64,000 nt of DNA from Setaria digitata (Eukaryota; Nematoda; Chromadorea; Rhabditida; Setariidae): NCBI GenBank assembly GCA_003640385.1, contig RCAB01000064.1, forward strand, positions 142,722-206,721, read 5' to 3'. A program made the translations under genes and the position numbers. The notes below the pieces were generated by a model. It made no database searches. It was not told the origin of the DNA and saw only the letters and a list, made by a program, of their open reading frames with translations. Of this stretch, positions 35,494 through 46,455 are shown piece by piece. The number at the start of each line of letters is the position of its first letter. The first letter of the stretch is position 1.

Positions 35494-38400
35494 TTATCTC
35501 AAAATTCTCATTTCTAAAACCCCGCATTCATCTGCATGGTAATCGATTTGATCATATGTAATCATTGGACGGGCAGCTGATGGATCCCAACTATCTTTAG
35601 ACCATTCTTCAGGAGAAGCACTTCCAAATATTCCAAATACAGCAGCAGAAATCAAAAGAAGAGCCGCTAGCAGCAAAAAGATCACTCTCCATTCATCCGC
35701 ACTACTGAAAATTGTTATTATTCAGAAGAAGGTAATTTAAAAAAAAAAATCTTAAATTAAGAACATCTTATCCAGATTTCGTAGGATGAGCAAAACAATT
35801 ATGCAAATTTTGAGTGATCTTATTGCCAGGTATATCCATCAAAATGAACTGAACACCAAATCAAATTTTCCAAGACTCGTAGATATCATCCATCAAGAAG
35901 TAAGTCATTGCCACCTCAATCCTCAATTTAAAGAACTAACTTTTCTTCCACGAAGAAAACAACGATGGCAGCTGTGAAGAAGAATGCAAATCCAGTGAAA
36001 AATTGGATATATGAAACAATGAACTGGCCAAAAAAACGACCCACTAGAACGGCACTGCGATAAAACCCGTACAGCGAAAAAGTCAGACTGCACAAAATCA
36101 TAGTGAATGCCATCACGGCACTGAAATAAAACAACTTTAGATATTTTTATAAAAAATATGACATTGCTCGCAAGACGATGAGTAACTATTAATAAGAAAA
36201 AATGAGCTAGAAAGTTAACATATATTACAGAATATTTTGGTGTAATTATTCTAAACATAAATATGTTAACACTTATGTTATTGGAATCTATATTTTGTTG
36301 AAAAAAACCACAGTCCTCAGCTTAAATAGCTAGATTTCAAATTAAAATTGAATGTATACCGATGCCTTGTAGAGTAATTTCCTCGATGAATCAATATTGG
36401 AAATTACCTGCGGTGAAATGTGCCACCAGGAGGAAATATTGCAAGGAAAATAAAGATCAGTGAACAAGTAACAAAGGAGGTAGTATTGAATACTATTACT
36501 GACATCCTCTCACTAAAAAGCTTCGCTAAACGACACCACAATCCATGAAACTGTGTCATTACAAGCTGAAAATAAAAGTAATTAAAAGAAAATTGATCAA
36601 CCCATTGTTCAATTCAGTTAAGTAGTTGTAAACAAATTAGTAGCAACTAACGGAATTACCTGTCCTTAGAGTAAAATAAAAACATATTAGTTCTCCTACC
36701 ATGAATAAGAAAGGCACAGCAGCCAGTAAGGCTGAATCAGCAGGAGTTTCATGAATAATCAGCGAGCAGTATAGTGGTAAAAACTGAACAACAAGCGAAA
36801 CCACAAGAAAATATCCACAAGCAGAAATCCAAATAGCCCAAACCGAAAACGACGTAATTAATGGTCGACAGGGATTTTCAGCCAGAATCCGATTGTGTTC
36901 GGCCTATAAAAATTGAGAAATCCAGACATATGGACATTTACTATTTACTTTATTGTACGAATTCAATTTATTTAATGAGATCTTATACGGCCTCTCCCAT
37001 AATTTTACAACTACACTGATCGCTTATCAGAGATGAGGAATGATTCCAGGCATCAGTATGGCGGAGTCATGGGTGAAGAAATGAGTCCTATGTTGCGGAT
37101 ATTTTATGACTTCTAAAACACTTCCACCACCAACCATAAAAGACAAATTAGTTGATGAGTATAGTTCCTGAATATAAATAAAACAGACCTTGATTTTCCC
37201 GGCCACAATTTTGTTTAGTTCCAGTCCATTGACAGAAAAATGATATTGCGGTTTCTCTCGAAAAGCAGCCAGCCAAACTAATGCCAGCAAACAGGTTAGC
37301 GATGCATGCGCCAGAAATGGTATTCGATAATCATGAGAAAATATAGGGGCCGAAATAGGCCAACTCAATATAGGAGCCAGCTGCAACTTCACAAATTTCT
37401 TACTAGTGAATGCAGAAAAAAACAAGACACATTTACTATTAAGGGAAATAATTTGAACGCTATTTATAGTTTGATATATGTCATCCTTATACCAAAACTA
37501 TCTGGTAAATCAGTTTGTATTTTTTGTCTGCTGTAGTACACTTGGAACATAAATGAATCCCACGAAAGATGCCCACGATATTACAACTCAAAATGTTCTT
37601 TAAGATTTGTCGCTTTGGATTGTAACGACCTTCATAATGACCAACTAATGCATGACCTTCAGCGATCAATAATTCCTAGTTTTTTTCGTTTGTTATAAGT
37701 TTAGAAAATATTTCTATCATACTATACTGGCACTTTCAAAAATATGTATCTCGTAAATTTTCAAACGATAAAGTTAACTACAATCAAAAACACTAACCTG
37801 AATGAAACATATGCAACAAACCAAAAATAAAAATTGCTGTTTGAGGGTCCCCCAATTCGCTGTTACTAAACCGATCATAGGGAAAACACTGGCGAAGGCA
37901 AGTCCTTGGATGAATCGCATAAAAGTTGTTAAATATCGGCCTGAACTATAATAATTTGAGGTAAAAATCACGATAGAGAGAAGATTTCTACGAAATTTGC
38001 TGATTTAAAATGTGAATTTTACGGAAAGCGAAACTGCATGTAAATAAGAAAAGCAGAATCACCGTATTTAGCATGAAACACAACGGCAAGTAATGCAGTT
38101 GCTATAGCTGATAACATCATCATAAAAGCAAAAAATCGACGACCACCGAATGACCGAAGAAAAAAAGAAGCAAAGAAAGATCCACAGAACATTCCAAAAC
38201 CAGGAGCAGTCCAAATCAGAAAATGCTGCATTCTTTCCCTCAGCGTTTTATGCGCAATACCTTCTCTTAAAATCAATCTGTACTGAACCTGCTCATAAAA
38301 CCAATTTTTAAATCTTATAAATATTGAAGACATCGTTGAATCTTTAGGAAAAATTACTAAGATCATCTCACTATTCTGTCCACAAATCAAACCGCTTAAT

Positions 38401-40480
38401 TTACCATATTGTGAAGTTCCTGGAGTATAACTGAGCAAGGCTCCTGGTTTTTTAGCATCTCTTGTGAATTAAGATTACAAAAATATCCACACAGAGCATT
38501 TTTTACAATGTTTATAAAAAGCAGACAAACATTTCAACTTGTTGTTTCACTTTTTCGTTGTCACCTCTATCATCCCATTTTAAGGATCTCCCGTTTTTAT
38601 CCGAGTGCAAATCATCCTCTTGGGTTAACTCTGGAAGAAAAATAATTAATGAAACTAAGAAGTTACAAAGCAAAAAAGGATTTTAGAAATATATTAGGTG
38701 AATGAGAAATATATTAGTGAGTGAAAAATACTACAAACACAACAAAGTCTGCTAAAAACCTACGTTCTGCATCCTTCTGCCTATGAAGGATTGAGAGATT
38801 CACGTTATCCAGTTCAGAAATAAACCTACAAAATTAAATGTGACACAAATCAATTTGTAGGAGCTCGATACTTCACTTTTACAATACTTTTTATGAGTAG
38901 CTTGTTAAACAAGAACAAAAATACTTCACTTCATCGTTGTTTTTCTTTCCTCATTTACAGATGTATCTGAGAAGACGAGTCCAGGAAAGAATGTTGTGTT
39001 GTCTCCTAAAAAAAAAGCAATTTTTGAATCCGTTGCACTAAATCACTAAATTCAGTCACCATTACATTTTTCTTAACGATAACAGCTGTTTTAAAAAATG
39101 AAAAAAGTTTTGTCCAAATTTTACAAGCATTGTGTCTCAAAAAATACTTTCATACGATTCATCGGTTTCATTGAAATTGAAATTTGTTGTTTTTAATCTT
39201 TCGGTTAAAGGACCTGTGATATCCGCGTCGGTTAAACTATTATCATCAACGGCATTTCGAAGAAATCGTCCTGAATTACACGCCAAAACAAAATATTTGC
39301 AGGATGGGGATTTCGAACTTTTGGCTTATCTGCCAAAAGAGAGAAAAATATATAATAGAAATCACATGTTTCACCTCTATTTTCTAGAGAATATTTGATA
39401 GCTATCCTTGTTGCACATTTTAATATAAAATACATCCCAAAACCTTACAGCTTTCTTAGCATCTATATCGACGGATAAATTAATAAATATACTTTAATTT
39501 GTAATTATTCAAAAGAACATAAAAAATACGTTTTTTTGCTGAAGAAAGTTGCATCAAATGGGTCTGCTTCCATAACTGAGTATCCTAGAAAATGTAAAGA
39601 TGTAGAGTAATGAATGATACTTTCCATGTGGCATATGGAACAATTCAACAAATTAAACCATCCCGTGAAATTTTGTGACTTTTCACAGACAGAATTTTAA
39701 ACGATTTTTGATAGTTTCCCTTTTTGCTAACTTCATTAAAAATCCAAAATAAAGCAGGAAAAATTGGACGGTTTGAAAAAAGAAAGTGTAAAATCACTTT
39801 TTCGAAGTATAGACTGTATAAGACAAAATCCATGTTTAATCCAAACATCTCGAATGTGTACTAATGATATGGCATGTTAAAATTCGATACTGATAAAGCA
39901 TTAAATTATCGGAAATTATTAATTACCAAATCCCCAGTGTACAGTTAGCTTAAATCATAAATTGTCTTTATACCACTCAATTAAGCGTTGTAAATTTATT
40001 AATGAAAATCAAATCTTTTTTTTCCAAATTAGAAGATGAACTAGCTGAACTAAAACGACGGCGTCGTTGTAAGACCACGCGTCTAATTATTCATTAGATT
40101 TGCAACTGTACTTAGCAGCTTGATACTCTGGGAACGCTACTAAAATTCATACTATAATTCCTGATATTACATACCACCGAGGGGTTTAGTAAACAAGGGG
40201 TTTTTCAACAGAGAGTTTGCTGGAAAGGTTTAAATATCAGTGAAGCAATGAGAAAAGTAGAAATAGGTGAGTGAATTTGTAATTAATTAACCTGGTAATC
40301 ATCGTAAACAACAGCAACACTGTAAAGAACGACATTGGCGAACAAAATACTCGAACAGGAAATAAGAAGTATCAAGATAAGATAGCGAATATTATTAACG
40401 AAGCAACAATAGGTGAGCTGTCGAGGTTTTGGCATTCGCTGAAATATAGTTTCACTTGCATTCGTAGCGGTGTTTTCCAA
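35494..40480 (-). CDS. SLC17-like major facilitator transporter
   Basis: SLC17 carriers move organic anions (phosphate, sialate, glutamate, nucleotides) using sodium, proton or membrane potential. Eleven exons: 40480..40292, 39005..38959, 38825..38764, 38630..38565, 38458..38063, 37940..37798, 37380..37189, 36903..36700, 36565..36408, 36120..35941, 35704..35494; all phases agree, giving 615 residues. Span 1 is RYLILILLISCSSILFANVV. A long polar loop encoded by three tiny exons separates it from span 2, as in this family. The spans continue through TAPGFGMFCGSFFASFF, RFIQGLAFASVFPMIGLVTANW, FSVWAIWISACGYFLVVSLV and a last span FLLLAALLLISAAVFGIFG followed by SASPEEWSKDSW, like the family's post-span tail. 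The substrate cannot be told. A second exon-like stretch at about 37670-37520 lies between exons 6 and 7 and is left out. Confidence 0.82.
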
Positions 40481-41261
40481 TGAAATTCTAGGGATGACAT
40501 TATCAGTGAATGAAATGAACAGTGAACGTACTTAAGAGCAGAGTACTTTTCACAGAAAATTAGTATCTTCAGACATTTTCCCTCTTTCTCTAAACTGGAT
40601 TTGGTGAAAGTGGGGGATGATTACTGAAAAACTTTTGTAAAAATCTACTAGCATGTGAAAATTTTGGATTTTTATTTAATCAGAGGATGTAAATTGAAAA
40701 AAACTACGAAAGTAATGACCTCATTCGTCCCTTCAAATTTTTCTCTAAAGGAAAATAAGTAAGACTAGTCATTCCGCTCTGAACAGAATTTCATTTAACC
40801 AAAACAACACATTACTATAAAGAAATGAAGGAAAAAATAAGTAATAAATCATGCACAGTCTAAAATCAAGCGAAAAAACATTAGAGACTTGTAAAAATAT
40901 TTGATTGCTTGTATGTTGGATGGTACAGTGACTGAATCAGAAAGAACCGGTCCCGAGAGTGAGTGAATCTGAGAGTGACAACAGCAAAGACATTTCCAAG
41001 TCACCAATAACGACTGATGTATGGAAATGAATAATGGCATGGAGGAAGAGAGGGAAGAAGGAATCAATTATGAGCGCTTAATACTTCTTTTTTTGAATGC
41101 TTTTAACGTTGTATCACTATTTCTCGCTGACAGCAAGACCTTTCCGAATGATAGCCGGAAACGGTTGCAAATCTGAATCCACCCTAATTACTGCCTTTCT
41201 CTAAAATCAGTAGTTTTCTTTAAAAAGCACTACCTGATGATCTCCTTAGCATCAAATCAAG

Positions 41262-41310
41262 CATTTCAATATACTTCCNATTCATTTCAAAATCATTTCA
41301 ATATACTTCC
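41262..41310. repeat. 17-bp direct repeat around an N (assembly join)
   Basis: CATTTCAATATACTTCC occurs at 41262-41278, immediately before the N at 41279, and again at 41294-41310. The short unresolved overlap suggests two contig ends placed side by side. Confidence 0.7.
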
Positions 41311-41736
41311 AAATTAACAGGATAGATGATGGCGCCTTGACGGCCATAACTTAAGGTTATATTATTAATTCCTCCACATTTTGCAATCCTTCCATATTTA
41401 AAACTTAGAAGCACCGGTTAGTACACTTGGATTAATTTGAGTGATTCAAGAACTGCATCGGTCAAGATTACATCTGACCGGCTATAAATATCTAATCTAT
41501 TCGCTGAATATTTCACTGATCTTCACTAAAATACATCCAATTCTACAACTGGAATTTAACACTATCTTCCATCAAATGACTTGATAAACAAAAGTAGTCG
41601 ACAGAAATTCCACCTGACTGATGTCACTTCGCATAAAATTACTTGTATTGAAATAAAACTGGCCAAGGATTGACTAACTAAGAAGCAAGCGGTGGTTTGT
41701 TAAGAGTCTACACCAAATTATTTGTATATTCTCAAC

Positions 41737-41952
41737 ATGAATAATACTGGACATAGGGGGAATATTCGGAATTATCAACAGAAAGCAGTACAATATCGGA
41801 TTAAGGAAATACAGGTAAGGATTAAAGTCAATAATTGACGTTGACCAATTAACTTGAGTGATATTCAAATTCAGAAATCTTCATTCCGTGTGACTGCGTT
41901 TTTTCCCAAGTATTTTATTTCTTCCGGAAAGCGACTGCGAGAACCGGTATAA
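41737..41952 (+). CDS. Candidate two-exon mini-gene, 51 codons
   Basis: An ATG at 41737 opens 26 codons ending exactly at CAG|GTAAGG (41814). The next AAATTCAG acceptor (exon from 41875) continues in phase 0 for 25 codons to a TAA at 41950-41952. The peptide is basic, with Asn, Gln, Arg and Lys (MNNTGHRGNIRNYQQKA, later FFPKYFISSGKRLREPV). A GTATAA donor at 41947 would allow further exons instead of the stop. There is no family resemblance; the case is only a near-perfect donor and in-phase acceptor. Confidence 0.28.
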
Positions 41953-42752
41953 CTGACACCTCTACGGGAGATTTTGTTACACGGATGAAAAGTGCACAGA
42001 CTAAGAGACGAATGAAATGCAACAATTACAAGATGAAGTCTTTCCAAGTAACGAACGAATTAGTCACGAATTAGTAGTCTGCAAAAGAATCTGCAGCAGA
42101 GAGTGCTGAGCGAAATTAATTGTAAATGAAATGGAAATTGTGTAAATAACTTCACAAAACAAAGATGAATGGGGAAGACAGACAGAGACATCTGAACTCT
42201 GTACCAGACTGAATCTACAGCTCGGTATAGTAGAGAAAGACATATGTACATAAACTGTGCAAATCCTTTATCGAAACTGTTCTCGACCGGCGCTGAGAAC
42301 TGAAGCACAGACAGCTTCCCATTGGTAGGACCGATGATCGATCCGATGTACCTATCAAATGTGCGCCGTCACAGATAGTGTCGTAAGATGGCAGCAATTC
42401 CATACTTAATCATTAGTCGTTAATGGTTAGAAAGCATGAAATACTTGCAGAAGAGGATAAATCCCGTTTGAAATCATGAAAACACTACACTTCACTAAGC
42501 AGGACAGAAAACACACAGTATATTTTCCATGACGGCAACCAAAAAACATTCGTTGATTAATACAACTCAACTACTACAACCATCTAATTCATTGGTTTGT
42601 CAAAGCTTTCCACTTCAGAGGAGGCAATTTATTTGAATCAGAACGAAAATATGACAGAGCAAGACAGATGTATACTGTACAGGTAAACGGTACAATCGAT
42701 GCATTTAAGGAAATGATTTTATTTCTTCAAACGTTCATCAAGGTTAATGAAG

Positions 42753-42895
42753 ATTAACCTAAGTCAATCAGCGCATGTTTCCACTTGAATGTTGACCAAA
42801 TAGTATTATCATACAAAATAANCTTCATTAACCTAAGTCAATCAGCGCATGTTTCCACTTGAATGTTGACCAAATAGTATTATCATACAAAATAA
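42753..42895. repeat. 69-bp perfect direct repeat flanking an N (assembly duplication)
   Basis: Bases 42753-42821 and 42827-42895 are identical, separated by the N at 42822 and CTTC. The left copy is preceded by AGGTTAATGAAG, making an inverted repeat AGGTTAAT-GAAG-ATTAACCT, while the right copy is preceded by CTTC, which is the same loop read on the other strand. The likely cause is a failed contig merge or a flipped haplotype, not biology. Confidence 0.75.
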
Positions 42896-42912
42896 GTCCA
42901 ATTTTTCACATA

Positions 42913-45295
42913 CTATTTACTAGTGCTTGGATGCTGCCCTCCAAAAAACAAACTTTTGAAAGATCTAACTGGTGGTGTTCGTAAAGTCCCGTCATAGTCA
43001 GGATCTGGTAATTTTGACCGATCCACATCAGAATAATAGAAATGTTTGAGAAGCTGCTTGGCTGATGCACGGTTCGCTGGATCATAAGCAAGTAACAGCT
43101 GAAAGGAAGAAATATAAACTCCTGGTATATGTGATTTAAGCCATGAATTCCTTACAATTTCATCACTTCTGTGTTATTCAGCACAGTTCTGTTTTCAAAC
43201 TGCTCAATGAAGATTTCGAAGATAAGTCTCTACAATAATGAAATTTGGACCGATTCAATACAACTCTATGACTGCATCAGTTCTGGCTAGCCACTACTGT
43301 AACAGAGGGTAACAAAGAAGTGCGACACAAAAAGTAGGAAAAACTCCTTCAAATGAGTTCATAAAACAAACCCGAACTATAGCGATGCCAATTGGATCCA
43401 GAAAAGGACTAAGTAAATTATCAAGATGATCATCTTCATAGCGAGGAAATACAATAACAGAATAATATGGTAATTCCGATACTCCTTTCCATTTCTCTTC
43501 TGTAGGTGTTGCCAGTATTCTATCAAGGAAGTAGAAATTTAGAATGCAGAATAATAAAAGACCAATATTAAGAAGTGAATTTAAAATGAAATTTCCGAAT
43601 GATTTTGTTTTATTTGAAAAAAGAAATAGAAAAGAAGAAAAACGAACGAAAAAATGGCTCGTAGTTGGCCCGTTGCTGAGCCTCCACGGAACAGAACCTC
43701 TTTTGTGGCCATTTCCGCAAATATGCATCCAATACTCCACATATCAATTGCTGGTGTATACCGAAGTGTCCCAAGAAGCAACTCAGGTGCTTTATACAGT
43801 TGCGTTACTACCTTCATTTTCAACGTATTTAGCAAACTGGGTCAGGTGAACTTCCATGCAAAGTAACAATGGCACAAAAGATGAGATAACTAGTTTACTG
43901 ACTCACAAGAAGTCTAAAGTTTACCATTTCATCAAAACCTTTTCCCTGAATATTTAAAATTTGCAGAACCATTAGAAATAAGCGCAGCTTTTAATGCCTT
44001 CATCTAACTTCTTGTTAAAGAAGCTTTCAATGAATCAGTCTCACATTGCTGGTATAAGCGCGTGTTGGTATATTGAATCCCCTGGACAAACCAAAATCCG
44101 CTATTTTAATGGCGCCAGAAGTACTGAGTAAGAGATTTTGCGGCTTCATATCACGGTGCAAGATGGCTCGCTGATGACAGTAACACATTCCTTGAAGGAT
44201 TTGATATTGAAATGACTTCTGCTAAAATGGGTTAAATCTAAGTTAATTCACAGAAAAGCATTGCACATATTATTAGAAGCAATACTGTCTTCTATTTGAC
44301 TCCAGTTAATAATTGAAATTTTTGCAGCGGCAACATATTCTCGGAAGAGTTACCAATTCTACTAATGAAGTTATCATCTATACGCAGAACCCCACAGCTA
44401 TTCAGATAATTCAGTGCATTGTAGTATTAATGGATATAATCTGGATAGAGAAGAACACTTATAAGAAGTTAAACGGATAAACCAATTATTCACTAATTAG
44501 GTTGATCACTGGAAAACTGAATTTCACTTATATGGGAAATCGAATGAAGAAAAACTAAAAACGGCAAACATTACAAGCCATCGTTCCATGAAGACATTTC
44601 TGGGCAACTGATCCAAGTACTTCCTCAAATCGGTATATAAGAATTCGAAAGCTAAGTGTACATTTGACTCATCAAAAATTACTTCTTCAAGCCTAAAAAT
44701 ATTACAGCACTAAGTTGCAGCTAATGCAAAGAAAAAATCTAGATTATAATACTATCAGAGTTCCATTTAATAGAGTGAAACAAATGTTTCTCTTCAGTAT
44801 TTAAGTAACAACGAAAACTCTTAATTATGTTAACGAACCGTACAATATTTGCATGGTCCAATTCTCTCATAGATGATATTTCACGTAAAACAAAAGGTTT
44901 AAGCAAACCATCGGGAGTTGTATCAGCAGCAAGGCGTTTCAACGCCACGAGTTTCCCATTTCGAACGTCAACTGCTTTGTAAACTATGCCGTACGTGCCT
45001 GAATTAGTTTCTTTACATGTTCAACTTGAAGCACTTTTGAGAGAATAAGAATGAAACATTTGAAATGAAACAAAATATGAAGATGCAAATCATGGAAGAT
45101 GCTTTCCAAGTATGATACTGTTGAGGGAAGGGATATATAAACATTCGCACGATGTTTTAATTAATTCAATACCCTGAAAGAACTCCATTTCAGTAATTTA
45201 ATTTTTAGACCAAGCGATGCATGCAGAGAAAACCTACCTTCACCGATCTTCTCTATTTTCGAATAATATTGCAGTCCATCAACCGAAGTGGTCAT
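42913..45295 (-). CDS. Diverged cyclin-dependent kinase, tandem paralog of CDK1
   Basis: A CMGC-family protein kinase of 336 residues. Seven exons: 45295..45238, 44998..44839, 44692..44575, 44221..44045, 43811..43648, 43519..43372, 43098..42913, all in phase. Exons 3, 4 and 5 have exactly the same lengths (118, 177, 164) and phases as in the CDK1 gene 1.16 kb upstream, so it arose by tandem duplication. Conserved: GEGTYG loop with Thr and Tyr, VALKR lysine, LREISSM helix glutamate, [15 protein letters not shown], and the T-loop threonine in AYTSN. Diverged: the PSTAIRE helix reads LLKPFVLRE, the substrate-site motif is [10 protein letters not shown], and DSEIDQ became GSATGQ. A 20-residue tail (ending GGQHPSTSK) exceeds CDK1. 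It is probably active with altered cyclin partnership; the role is unknown. Confidence 0.9.
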
Positions 45296-46455
45296 GTCAA
45301 AATAGTACACAACTGCAAATGATTCACCTTTTAAAAATAAGTTGCATCCTGAATTTAAACTGAAAGAACTGATTGCTGCATGAATTCAACAAATTCGAAA
45401 GATTCCCATAATTGCTAATTAAGGATCAATTACAACGACCATTACAGAGAGTGAAAGTGGGCTTCAGTGCTAGACACAACTAATCTCCAAAACTGTGTAC
45501 CCCTCTTAGATCTACCACAACTTCTTTCACTTCATCTCGTTCTGTTCTAATGTAACGAACTCAGTGAGGGACTTATGAACAAATTACGCTGGTAACATCA
45601 TACCGTGGTGAACTGTGTAAATCGAATATATTTGTAACCAAGAGCAATTCTTGAACATATATCAGTGGGAATGAAGTTCTCCCCAAACTAACTACAGATG
45701 GCAAAACTATGACCAGATGGAAACATCATATTTGATGCCTGCTTGCTTGAAGCACCGGTAGATCTCGGTGATTGTAGAGCAACGAGAATTTCTAGTGTTT
45801 AACTCATGTTTTGCAGCAAGGTTCATTGCGGGTTTCAGCATTTGTCTCGAAGAGAAGAGTCGCTCAACAGAAAATTCACCGACCTGCTTGATATTTTTCT
45901 AAATCAATGTCAGTAGAAGAGAGGATCTTTCTGACGCCCCAGCCATAAAAAGGACAACCTAGGATTACGAATAGTACCATCAACTGTTTCGATTTTAGTC
46001 CTATCCACCTAAGACAACGACGGACATATATCGATTTTGTCAGTAAGCCTTGCGAGCACCACTTATATAAATCTAAGATTTGAAATAATGCCGTAGAGAC
46101 TATGTGAATTTTGGAGATTTCTTTTGAAGAACGCGTTTACTGCCATAAAAATATTCTGGATCTCACTGCATAAAACACTAGTTAAAGCACTATACAAAAA
46201 ATTGCTTTATTTGAAGAAAAAACTATAATTTCTAGTTGCACATATTGAAGTAAAATTGAAGATGTTACCACAAAGGACATTACTGAATTGCTTTTTCAAG
46301 TGAATCAAAATTCCAGGTAAGTACAGGTTCATTTGAGGCACATGTTTAATTCTTATCAGTTGGTTTATGTAATGGGTAACAATCAAGAACAAACGGAATA
46401 AACGGAAAGCCGAGCTAATTTCCAATGAAAAAAGGGCAAAAAACATGGCATAAAA
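45296..46455. other. Spacer between tandem CDK genes
   Basis: 1.16 kb, AT-rich. It should hold the CDK1 3' end and any promoter of the paralog. No TATA box or other motif was recognised. Confidence 0.4.

Larger units (their letters stand above)
40481..42912. other. Intergenic with two single-N assembly joins
   Basis: Between the SLC17 start and the end of the CDK paralog. Single N bases stand at 41279 and 42822, each with duplicated flanks. A candidate two-exon mini-gene on the plus strand lies at 41737..41952. The rest shows nothing recognisable. Confidence 0.5.
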
